Source: Branchiostoma floridae (taxonomy: Eukaryota > Chordata > Leptocardii > Amphioxiformes > Branchiostomatidae). Taken from it: DNA of 28,992 nucleotides. The DNA is taken from positions 29,521,026 to 29,550,017 of the forward strand of contig NC_049983.1 of the NCBI RefSeq assembly GCF_000003815.2. The letters run 5' to 3'. Within the stretch, counting starts at the first letter, position 1. The number at the start of each line of letters is the position of its first letter. Below are positions 18,730-27,160 of the stretch, piece after piece. A program made the translations under genes and the position numbers. Below the pieces are notes generated by a model, which saw nothing but the letters and a program-made list of their open reading frames with translations, had not been told where the DNA came from and ran no database searches.

Positions 18730-20385
18730 ACAGTCATTGCTGAGAAATGATGAGTCCGCAGGACCCCCATGCAGATCCTTGCTGAGAGATGAAGAGTCCG
18801 CAGGACCCCCATGCAGGTCCTTTCTGAGATTAAGAGTCCGCAGGACCCCCATGCAGGTCCTTTCTGAGATTAAGAGTCCGCAGGACCCCCATGCAGGTCC
18901 TTGCTGATGAAGAAGAGTCCGCAGGACCCCCATGCAGGCCCTTGCTGAGAGAAGAAGAGTCCGCAGGACCCCCATGCAGGTCCTTGCTGAGAGAAGAAGA
19001 GTCCGCAGGACCCCCATGCAGGTCCTTGCTGAGAGAAGAAGAGTCCGCAGGACCCCCATGCAGGCCCTTGCTGAGAGAAGAAGAGTCCGCAGGACCCCCA
19101 TGCAGGTCCTTTCTGAGATTAAGAGTCCGCAGGACCCCCATGCAGGTCCTTGCTGAGGAAGAAGAGTCCGCAGGACCCCCATGCAGGTCCTTGCTGAGAG
19201 ATGAAGAGTCCACAGGACCCCCATGCAGGTCCTTTCTGAGATTAAGAGTCCGCAGGACCCCCATGCAGGTCCTTTCTGAGATGAAGAGTACGCAGGACCC
19301 CCATGCAGGTCCTTGCTGAGAGAAGAAGAGTCCGCAGGACCCCCATGCAGGCCCTTGCTGAGAGAAGAAGAGTCCGCAGGACCCCCATGCAGGTCCTTGC
19401 TGAGAGAAGAAGAGTCCGCAGGACCCCCATGCAGGTCCTTGCTGAGAGAAGAAGAGTCCGCAGGACCCCCATGCAGGTCCTTTCTGAGATTAAGAGTCCG
19501 CAGGACCGCCATGCAGGTCCTTGCTGAGAGAAGAAGAGTCCACAGGACCCCCATGCAGGTCCTTTCTGAGATTAAGAGTCCGCAGGACCCCCATGCAGGT
19601 CCTTTCTGAGATTAAGAGTCCGCAGGACCCCCATGCAGGTCCTTGCTGAGAGAAGAAGAGTCCGCAGGACCCCCATGCAGGTCCTTGCTGAGAGATGAAG
19701 AGTCCACAGGACCCCCATGCAGGTCCTTTCTGAGATTAAGAGTCCGCAGGACCCCCATGCAGGTCCTTTCTGAGATTAAGAGTCCGCAGGACCCCCATGC
19801 AGGTCCTTGCTGAGAGAAGAAGAGTCCGCAGGACCCCCATGCAGGTCCTTTCTGAGATTAAGAGTCCGCAGGACCGCCATGCAGGTCCTTGCTGAGAGAA
19901 GAAGAGTCCGCAGGACCCCCATGCAGGTCCTTGCTGAGAGATGAAGAGTCCACAGGACCCCCATGCAGGTCCTTTCTGAGATTAAGAGTCCGCAGGACCC
20001 CCATGCAGGTCCTTTCTGAGATTAAGAGTCCGCAGGACCCCCATGCAGGTCCTTGCTGAGAGAAGAAGAGTACGCAGGACCCCCATGCAGGTCCTTTCTG
20101 AGATTAAGAGTCCGCAGGACCCCCATGCAGGTCCTTGCTGAGAGAAGAAGAGTCCGCAGGACCCCCATGCAGGTCCTTGCTGAGAGAAGAAGAGTCCGCA
20201 AGACCCCCATGCAGGTCCTTGCTGAGAGATGAAGAGTCCGCAGGACCCCCATGCAGGTCCTTGCTGAGAGATGAAAAGTCCGCAGGACCCCCATGCAGGT
20301 CCTTGTTGAGATTTGAAGAGTCCGCAGGACCCCCATGCAGGTCCTTTTAGAGATAAGAAGCGTCGGCGGGACCCCCATGCAGATC
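18730..20385. repeat. 40/42-bp minisatellite, main block, about 40 copies
   Basis: Units share GAGTCCGCAGGACCCCCATG and CAGGTCCTT and end either CTGAGATTAA (40 bp) or GCTGAGAGAAGAA (42 bp). The two types are interspersed rather than sorted. Rare variants (CCGCCATG near 19505 and 19872, TCCACAGG near 19208, 19548, 19703 and 19949) mark larger internal duplications of about 366 bp. Long open frames on both strands follow from the repeat and are not genes. The block ends about 160 bp before the DSTYK start codon. Confidence 0.95.
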
Positions 20386-20547
20386 CCTACAGACCATACG
20401 GCGAATAGGCAATGTCCGAATCTGTTGCTCATGTTACTGTACACGACTCAGTGGACTGCGAATCCAGTGCTAATGTTACTCCCGACCATACGGCGAATAG
20501 GGTGCTGTTGAATGTGCTGCTGGCTTTACTCCAGACTGCGACCCAAG
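20386..20547 (+). promoter_or_regulatory. DSTYK 5' flanking region
   Basis: Only about 160 bp separates the minisatellite from the start codon. It contains a direct repeat, GACCATACGGCGAATAGG (about 20391 and 20484). There is no TATA box near the start. The sequence around the ATG, CCAAGATGGCGGGAAGC, matches the YY1 core (AAGATGGCGG) and overlaps a GGCGGGAA E2F-like core, as seen in TATA-less promoters where YY1 sites sit at the first codons. The transcription start is not determined. Confidence 0.45.
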
Positions 20548-20677
20548 ATGGCGGGAAGCCCTCTCGCGTACGAGCTGGCGAAGTTCTGTAAATACTCTCG
20601 GCAGCTCCGCCTCACGCTGAAGGACACCCGGGGCGCCTTCGATGACGTACAGAAGCACGGGGGGTTCTGGGACGGCG
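20548..20677 (+). CDS. DSTYK: DSTYK exon 1 (coding part)
   Basis: 130 nt run from the ATG to the donor GACGGCG|GTGAGT. The sequence [19 protein letters not shown] aligns with the human N-terminal helix around ELCRGFGRY. It leaves one base in the split codon, completing glycine with GT from exon 2. Confidence 0.9.
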
Positions 20678-23600
20678 GTGAGTCGTTACCATGGTTACGG
20701 AGCGGTCCTGTCACATCGCTTGTCATTACGTAATAACTGTTGTGATAAACGTTGATTCTCAATGTGTAACGTTATGTTCTGCAGGTCAGCCGGAAATGGT
20801 CACATGAACAGTTTTCTAGTTCCTCACAGTTTCCGGCGAGCACCCTCCTCACCATGTCTTGTTTTCCTGTTGAGCTGTGATATCTTTCGGGGAAGGGGGA
20901 GGGGGGCATCTGTCAAAACTTAGACCACGACCTTTAACCCCAGGACGGCTGTATTGTCCTCCCCCTCAGATTTAGGAAATAATTAATAAATTATATATCT
21001 GGCTTCAGCCATAATTTACAGAAGTTCTGGCTTGTTGAAACACTTGGCAGCATGACACACCTCCTGTGGTTTTGTAGCACAAACAGCGGGTTGTAGAACT
21101 TCGTAACACAGGCCAACAGACTTTCTGAGTATTGTATAACAACAAGAACTGAGTTTTTAGGTCAAGTAACATTATAAACATTTCTTCTGTGTATCAGTGT
21201 TGTGGTATGTTTCGTTTATTCTTTTGTTGATCTCTCTGCAACTCTACAACACTGCTGTTTACTTATTTGTTTATGTGCAGATCTACAACACTGCTGTTTA
21301 CTAATGTAATGTTACTTACTTGTTTATCTGCAGGTGTACAACACTCCTGTTTACTTATTTGTATATTACTTATTTGTTTATTACTTATGTGTTTATTTGT
21401 TTACCGCAGGTCTACAGCACTCCTGGCACGAGGAGGAAGAGTATATCCAGTCAGTGATCACCCGGCCGCCATGTTTGGTTATCCTGGGCCAGTCGTGTGA
21501 CGCGAAAGCTTCCGTTGTGAACGAGCTGTTCGGTGAGGCGGTCCTGCCGACAGTGCAGAGTCGGGATGTGAGCGTCAGCTGGCGCATGCTCAGGTTCAAG
21601 TTCGGCAGCAGCCGGAACCTGCGGCTGACCCTGCCGGACAGTTTTGAACTTGTGGACACGCTGGCTGCGTACGAGCAGGACTGGAGCACGGTCCCGCTGG
21701 CGGACCTCGAGCTGCGCGGGGAACACCGGACGGACGTGGCGCTGGCGGCCGCGGTGGTGGAGGTGGTTCTGAACCACGCCCTGCTGAAGGACGGGTCGGA
21801 GGTCGTCGTGTCGCCCTCACACATCCCGGGCCTCAGCACCACCCAGGTGTTCTCCAAGTGCACGGAGGACGTGTTGCCGGTGGTTCTGTATGCAGTCAGC
21901 AAGGAGCGCCTCTCCGACTGGGAGGTGCAGGAACTGGTGGACATCAGGGAAGGTTTCCCCGAGACTCCCGTTTTCTTTGTAAGGACTCGAGACTGTGAGA
22001 GGGAGGACAGCCCAGCCGAACCCTCCCTTCTACAGCAGCTGTGCTGGGCCGGCTTCCAGGTCCTGCCTTCAAACAGGCACTCAGGGCCGTCCAACGCAGC
22101 ACAGTCATTAAACACAGCACCATCAAACAGGCACTCAGGGCCGTCCAACACAGCACAGTCATCAAACACAGTACCATCAAACAGGCACTCAGGGCCGTCC
22201 AACGCAGCACAGTCATCAAACATTGCACAATCAAACAGGCACTCAGGGCCGTCCAACACAGCACAAACACAGCGCAGTGTTTCCCCCAACACGACACTCC
22301 GCAAGGCCCCGAAGGCCCCGCCTGGGTCGCGGTTGGTAGAGAGTTTTGACCAGTTCCCTTCGGTGCTGCTGTTTGTCCGGCAGGTGGTGCAGACGCAGCT
22401 GGTTCGCGCCGCCTGCGTGCTGCACTCCGCCCACACGCGCTGCCTGCAGATGTTCATCACCTCGGCCTTCGACATGGCGCGTGACATCATGATCACGCCC
22501 CGCAGGATCGAGTATGCGCGGGCGCGGGAACGCGAGCTGTACGACAGCCTGGTCGCCATCTCCGACAGGAAACAGGACGAAATCAGGAACCTGATCCGGG
22601 AGACGGTGGCGAACATTCGGGAAGAACTGCTGGAAGATGCTGCCAGCTACTCCTTCATAGGTGATTAGGTCATAGATCATAGGTCATTAGGTCATTAGGT
22701 CATAGATCATAGGTGATGAAGTCTTTGTTTCTGTAATTTCTGCCTTCAGTTGATCGCATTTGTACATTACTTGTTTACCCAGCTTACCTTGGCCAGTAAT
22801 GTTTTCATGTGCATGTGTGTGTGTCAGTCTGTCTGTGTATGTGTTTCTTGCTTGTGTGTATGTTGTGTCATATTTGATTGTGATGATTGAGTGAATGAGT
22901 GATTGATTAACGTATTGATTGATTGATGGATTGTTCTGTCCAGGAGTTGACCTAACGGAGTCGGGAGAACTTCTGGACTCCAAACAGCTACGGAGCTGCA
23001 CATCGCAGATCCAGGACCTGGTGCTGAACAAGCTCAACACAGCTGTGGCAGGTACGGACACACACAAACAAACAAACAAACACCCTCACCCTAACTCTAA
23101 CCCAGCACATGGCCTGGTGATGAACAAGCTCAATATACAAACAAATCTTACCTTAAGTCGACACAGCTCTGGCAAGTTTGACTGAACAAGTTGCTGTACT
23201 GTTAGCTGTTGTATGTTACAGGGCAGCTGATTGGTGCTGCTGTATGTTACAGGATAGCTGATTGGTGCTGTTGTATGTTACAGGGCAGCTGATTGGTGCT
23301 GTTGTATGTTACAGGACAGCTGATTGGTGCTGTTGTATGTTACAGGGCAGCTGATTGGTGCTGTTGTATGTTACAGGACAGCTGATTGGTGCTGTTGTAT
23401 GTTACAGGATAGCTGATTGGTGCTGTTGTATGTTACAGGGCAGCTGATTGGTGCTGTTGTATGTTACAGGGCAGCTGATTGGTGCTGTTGTATGTTACAG
23501 GACAGCTGATTGGTGCTGTTGTATGTTACAGGGCAGCTGATTGGTTTTGATGTATGATACAGGGCAGCTGATTGGTGCTGTTGTATGTTACAGGGCAGCT

Positions 23601-23783
23601 GATTGGTGCTGTTGTATGTTACAGGACAGCTGATTGGTGCTGTTGTATGTTACAGGGCAGCTGATTGGCTCAGTAGACTGTCTGAGAGAGAGTTTTGTCG
23701 GCACGTTGGCCAGATGTATCGAGAGTCTGGAGAAGGACCAGGGGGATGCTGAGGACTGCGTCGCGAGTGTTCATCTCAAACAG
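20548..23783 (+). CDS. DSTYK: DSTYK (dual serine/threonine and tyrosine protein kinase), N-terminal 539 codons in four exons, 3' part outside window
   Basis: This is the regulatory N-terminal half of a RIP-related kinase that in vertebrates acts in FGF/ERK signalling and cell death control. Exons are 20548-20677, 21410-22660, 22944-23051 and 23656-23783. All introns are GT-AG and the three complete ones are phase 1. Hallmarks shared with vertebrate [69 protein letters not shown], and [20 protein letters not shown]. The kinase domain (human about residues 650-905) is not in the window; intron 4 exceeds 5.2 kb. Residues 70-79 ([10 protein letters not shown]) resemble a degenerate dynamin-like P-loop. 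A coding VNTR occupies about residues 264-331. The start ATG at 20548 is preferred over the in-frame codon at 20512 because it opens the conserved N-terminus and lies in a YY1-type context. Several exon edges are duplicated in the introns. Confidence 0.95.
21236..21424 (+). repeat. Tandem copies of the exon 2 acceptor region
   Basis: The real junction (ACCGCAG|GTCTACAGCACTCCTG at 21410) is preceded by three relatives: CTGCAACTCTACAACACTGC (about 21237), GTGCAGATCTACAACACTGC (about 21275) and CTGCAGGTGTACAACACTCC (about 21329), each followed by TGTTTACT-rich intronic sequence. Each copy carries the intron end plus about 15 nt of exon start. Two of the three keep a usable AG. Confidence 0.8.
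21410..22660 (+). CDS. DSTYK: DSTYK exon 2
   Basis: This 1251-nt exon runs from acceptor TTACCGCAG|GTCTACAG to donor TTCATAG|GTGATT. It encodes residues 44 to about 460: the pseudo-P-loop region, the conserved [18 protein letters not shown] segment, the VNTR, and the conserved helical segment [16 protein letters not shown]. Phase 1 at both ends. Codon use is GC-rich, unlike the AT-rich introns. Confidence 0.93.
22069..22284 (+). repeat. Coding minisatellite in DSTYK exon 2, 54-bp unit, about 3.7 copies
   Basis: TCAAACAGGCACTCAGGGCC starts units at 22069, 22123, 22177 and 22231, exactly 54 bp apart, encoding [18 protein letters not shown]-like 18-residue repeats. The insertion point corresponds to a poorly conserved linker in vertebrate DSTYK. 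The unit length keeps the frame. The product is Ser/Asn/Pro-rich and likely disordered. Confidence 0.93.
22655..22716 (+). repeat. Short repeats at the exon 2 donor
   Basis: The donor TCATAG|GTGATTAGGTCAT is followed by further ATAGGTCATTAGG and ATCATAGGTGATGAAG copies, giving several ATAGGT or TTAGGT donor-like sites within 60 bp. The rest of intron 2 (22717-22943) has TG-rich microsatellite (about 22800-22870) and TTGA repeats before the acceptor. Confidence 0.7.
22944..23051 (+). CDS. DSTYK: DSTYK exon 3
   Basis: This 108-nt exon runs from acceptor TTCTGTCCAG|GAGTTGAC to donor GTGGCAG|GTACGG and encodes a helix ([15 protein letters not shown]) matching human QIQELIISRLNQAVA. Phase 1 at both ends, so skipping it would keep the frame. 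Confidence 0.9.
23111..23176 (+). repeat. Partial copy of the exon 3 3' end inside intron 3
   Basis: Exon 3 ends GACCTGGTGCTGAACAAGCT then CAACACAGCTGTGGCAG. Intron 3 repeats GGCCTGGTGATGAACAAGCT and CAATA at 23111-23135 and, after a 25-bp insertion, ACACAGCTCTGGCAAG at 23161-23176. The copied donor is decayed (CAAGTT). The match is too long and ordered to be chance. Confidence 0.8.
23206..23655 (+). repeat. 31-bp array made of the exon 4 acceptor, about 14 copies
   Basis: The unit GGGCAGCTGATTGGTGCTGT then TGTATGTTACA recurs at 31-bp spacing from 23221 and runs without interruption into exon 4. Every unit contains TATGTTACAG|GRCAGCTGATTGG, that is, the real acceptor plus the first 13 nt of the exon. 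Variation is mostly GGGCAG, GGACAG or GGATAG. Confidence 0.95.
23656..23783 (+). CDS. DSTYK: DSTYK exon 4
   Basis: 128 nt, acceptor ATGTTACAG|GGCAGCTG, donor CTCAAACAG|GTACAA. It encodes [18 protein letters not shown] and onward to VHLKQ, matching human [17 protein letters not shown] to YLKQ. Entry phase 1, exit phase 0. Both edges are the end units of tandem arrays lying in the adjacent introns. Confidence 0.92.
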
Positions 23784-24204
23784 GTACAAATAAACAAACA
23801 AACAAACAGGACTGCATCGCGAGTGTTCATCTCAAACAGATACAAATAAACAAACAAACAAACAAACAAACAGGACTGCGTCGCGAGTGTCCATCTCAAA
23901 CAGGTACAAATAAACAAACAAACAAATAAACAAACAAACAGGACTGCATCGCGAGTGTTCATCTCAAACAGGTACAAATAAACAAACAAACAAACAAACA
24001 GGACTGCATCGCGAGTGTTCATCTCAAACAGGTACAAATAAACAAACAAACAAACAAACAGGACTGCATCGCGAGTGTCCATCTCAAACAGGTACAAATA
24101 AACAAACAAACAAACAAACGACTGCGTCGCGAGTGTCCATCTCAAACAGGTACAAATAAACAAACAAACAAACAGGACTGCGTCGCGAGTGTTCATCTCA
24201 AACA
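23753..24204 (+). repeat. 56-68-bp array made of the exon 4 donor, exon copy plus 7
   Basis: GGACTGCGTCGCGAGTGTTC then ATCTCAAACAG|GTACAAATAAAC and an (AAAC)n run recurs at 23753 (in the exon), 23809, 23873, 23941, 24001, 24061, about 24118 and 24175. Each unit holds the last 31 nt of exon 4 and its donor. Length varies with the AAAC run. The last copy has lost its donor where a SINE begins. Confidence 0.95.
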
Positions 24205-24402
24205 GACACGGGACCTCCATTTAACGTCCTATCCGAGGGACGGCCCTAGCCAAAGCTAGGTACTCATTTTCACCTGAGTAAAGTGAGGAAAGTCGTGTTA
24301 AGTGCCTTTCCCAAGGCCACAAGATCGGTAACACGGCAGCCGGATTCGCAATCTCTCGGTTCCGAGGCGAACACACTACCACTGTGCCACGCAGTCCCGC
24401 TA
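24204..24402 (-). mobile_element. tRNA-derived SINE
   Basis: On the minus strand the element starts near 24402 with a tRNA-like head: GTGGCACAGTGGTAGTGTG (A-box-like TGGCACAGTGG) and GATTGCGAATCC (B-box-like). A conserved body follows (CTTGGGAAAGGCACTTAACA, CTCAGGTGAAAATGAGTACC) that I recall from SINEs of several animal groups. It abuts the last unit of the exon 4 donor array. It has no intact cloverleaf and is not a tRNA gene. Its boundaries are approximate. Confidence 0.75.
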
Positions 24403-24439
24403 CCTGCAGGTGAAATATCATTGAGGGAATTTTCAGCAT

Positions 24440-24925
24440 GTGTGGCGCCGGGAAATTTTTTAAATCTTGACCCTCTGAAACGCAATTTCATGAATTTTGA
24501 TGGGCAAATTTGCAGGTTTAATGAAATTTCTATTTAAAAAAAAACACAAGGGTTTCAGCCTACGTTTATGAGGGCGACGTCTCCTACACCATGTCTCAGG
24601 CACCAAAGGCGCGTGGTGTGGAAAGGGAGGTCTGGGAAATTTTGAAATCTTACCCTCTTTAAAGGCTATTTCCTGCAGTTTGATGGATACATTTTGCTGG
24701 CAGACGAAGTTAAGTTTAATGGCATTTTTTAAAAAGTAATACAAAGGCTTTAGCTTAAGTTTTTGCAGGTGACGCCACCCAACACAGTTATCATGATGTC
24801 GACTACCAAAGGCACAAAACCGGTCAAAAGGGATCCAGGGAAATTTGCAAATCTTTACCCTCGAGCTCTGAAACACCATTTCTTGCATTTTTATGGCCCT
24901 AGTGTAAATTTTGCTGGCAGGCTAC
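24440..24925. repeat. About 200-bp diverged tandem repeat, 2.5 copies
   Basis: GGGAAATTT..AAATCTT.ACCCTC, then a TTTCNTGNATTTTGATGG-like segment and TTTTGCTGGCAG, recur near 24457, 24640 and 24838. Copies are well diverged. I recall similar sequence as common in amphioxus but cannot assign it to a class. Confidence 0.65.
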
Positions 24926-25016
24926 TCTAGAGTTAAATGACCTTTCTGTAAGTGACACTCCCCCCTGGCGACCGGCCCTCCCCCCTCGCTAAATTCAGTA
25001 CGGTCCCTAAGATGGT

Positions 25017-26062
25017 ACCTGCCCTAATATGGCACAGATTTTTTTGCTGATCTTATTATTCGTATGTACACAGTGTTTTTTGCCACTGACTATGCTTATT
25101 AGGAAGGTAAATAAACCAAGTCCATGCACACAGCTGTTATTTGCATTCAAAATATACTTTTTCACTTCATGTTTTTTTGAAAAACAGAATTTTAACAATA
25201 ATGTTAGTAGTGCCGAATCACTGCTGTCACCGGTCCCGGTGTACTGGCGGCTCGTGCTGCTAACTATACAAACTCTGACAAGCAGTCACACAACTGTCAT
25301 ACACATAAGAAACAAAATTCCATATAACACTATGAATGTGAGTCTTCAAATGTTTGTTGAGTAGAAAACTGACCATAGGGAAGCAACATAAACACTGACA
25401 CCATTGTTTTCCCAAGGCAGTGTGGCCATGAAGGTGGCAGACTATAGAGTGCTCCAAAGATATATTTGATTCTGACATGATGATTCATTATGTCTATGAA
25501 AAGGAAAGTTAATAGAGATGTCGAAGATATTTCCCGATAAATTAGTTTTGTTGATGTTGGCAGTGTCGTTTTTTCGTAATCAATTATGGTTTTGTTAGTC
25601 AGGCAGTCAGAATCAGTGCATCCAGACCATTTCCCGTCAAAACATCAGCTGGATTGTACGAGATACAGCCCTCCTCACATGAGACAAGAAGTACATACAG
25701 TCACGATTTTTCTATAAAAAAAAAAAAAAGCTTAAATATTTTAAAATTGAATTCTTATTTCTGTGTACTTAATTTCATCATTTATTGTGAAGAGAGCAAA
25801 ATTAAAAAAGCGTACCAAGTTAGGCACACTGTCTAGCAACAGCACAAAATCGGAATGTTACATACACGAAAACGTCTCACGGTGTTTGTCGTGTGTAACG
25901 TGCAAAGCAAAGGGTTCATGAACCGTATTAATGCATTTCTTATCCAAGTATGTTCTTCAGATGTCAAAAATTCATTAATCAAAACTTGACCACCCTCAGG
26001 CAACTAGCGATGGAGCGCCATGAGTTTGAGTACATGAAAAAGCGTGCCATGTTAGGGCACCT
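25017..26062. mobile_element. Possible DNA element with 16-bp inverted ends
   Basis: TGCCCTAATATGGCAC at 25020-25035 and GTGCCATGTTAGGGCA at 26046-26061 are inverted copies with one difference. A related direct copy, GCGTACCAAGTTAGGCAC, lies at about 25811. The interior is AT-rich with no frame above 111 codons that I recognise. I see no clear target duplication. Each end is itself partly palindromic, so the pairing could be fortuitous. Confidence 0.35.
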
Positions 26063-26379
26063 CCCGTTATTACTGTAAAGTTAGATAATGCACTAACAAG
26101 ATCAGAAACAACATACATGCACTGTTGTACAGTTAGACAAGCTACTTTAGGTACTGAAACCAAATGTACAATATACTTGTCATGCTGCGGGATAGCCTTG
26201 CAGGGATCGTGCATGTTCAGAAACAGAAAACAAACACACAAGAAACAAACACACAAGAAACAAACACACAGAAAATAAATACATGTGCAGTGAGCCTCTC
26301 CATTTTAACCTGAGATGCCCCCCCCCCCCTGCTGAACGCTGCATTATATAGCATGTGGAGCTCACCGTACCCAGAGAAC

Positions 26380-26755
26380 ATGTAAAGTTGCATGTGTAGA
26401 ATAAACTGATGTTTGTGAAGTTCCATGTGTAAAGTGAACTGATGTTTGTGAAGTTGCATGTGTAAAGTGAACTGATGTTTGTGAAGTTGCATGTGTAAAG
26501 TGAACTGATGTTTGTGAAGTTGCATGTGTAAAGTGAACTGATGTTTGTGAAGTTGCATGTGTAAAGTGAACTGATGTTTGTGAAGTTGCATGTGTAAAGT
26601 GAACTGATGTTTGTGAAGTTGCATGTGTAAAGTGAACTGATGTTTGTGAAGTTGCATGTGTAAAGTGAACTGATGTTTGTGAAGTTGCATGTGTAAAGTG
26701 AACTGATGTTTGTGAAGTTGCATGTGTAAAGTGAACTGATGTTTGTGAAGTTGCA
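26380..26755. repeat. 33-bp minisatellite, about 11 copies, ending at an assembly gap
   Basis: GTGAAGTTGCATGTGTAAAG then TGAACTGATGTTT repeats with almost no variation up to the N run. The repetitive minus-strand frame (MQLHKHQFTLH) comes from the 33-bp period and is not a gene. The array must continue into the gap. The stretch before it (26063-26379) contains an ACACAAGAAACAA repeat at about 26230 and a C-run at 26321, nothing else. Confidence 0.95.
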
Positions 26756-26855
26756 NNNNNNNNNNNNNNNNNNNNNNNNNNNNNNNNNNNNNNNNNNNNN
26801 NNNNNNNNNNNNNNNNNNNNNNNNNNNNNNNNNNNNNNNNNNNNNNNNNNNNNNN
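26756..26855. other. Assembly gap, 100 N
   Basis: Exactly 100 N is the conventional placeholder for a gap of unknown size. It separates two different minisatellites, so the order across it should be treated with care. Confidence 1.
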
Positions 26856-27104
26856 TGTTTGGGTCCAGGCTGTTATCTGCAGTGTGTTTGGTCCAGGCTG
26901 TTATCAGCAGTGTGTTTGGGTCCAGGCTGTTATCAGCAGTGTGTTTGGGTCCAGGCTGTTATCAGCAGTGTGTTTGGGTGCAGGCTGTTATCAGCAGTGT
27001 GTTTGGGTGCAGGCTGTTATCAGCAGTGTGTTTGGGTGCAGACTGTTATCAGCAGTGTGTTTGGTCCAGGCTGTCGATAATCAGCAGTGTGTTTGGGTGC
27101 AGGC
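26856..27104. repeat. 29-bp minisatellite, about 8 copies
   Basis: TGTTTGGGTCCAGGCTGTTA then TCAGCAGTG repeats at about 29 bp, with GTCC and GTGC variants. The array begins at the gap and ends where a telomere-like tract starts. Confidence 0.94.
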
Positions 27105-27160
27105 TTAGGGTTAGGGTTAGGGGTAGGGTTAGGGGTAGGAGTAAGGGTCAGGGTCAGGGA
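27105..27160 (+). repeat. Interstitial telomere-like (TTAGGG)n tract
   Basis: TTAGGGTTAGGGTTAGGGG grades into variants GGTAGGG, GGTAGGAG, TAAGGG and TCAGGG. It directly abuts the 29-bp array. This is an internal tract within DSTYK intron 4, not a chromosome end, since unique sequence follows. Confidence 0.9.

Noticed and set aside
18022-20444. Long open frames on both strands across the 40/42-bp array
   Set aside because: They are repetitive products of the tandem unit on both strands, with no non-repeat domain and no conserved start.
24330-24402. A tRNA gene on the minus strand
   Set aside because: A- and B-box-like motifs are present, but no full cloverleaf or acceptor stem forms, and the sequence continues into a conserved SINE body.
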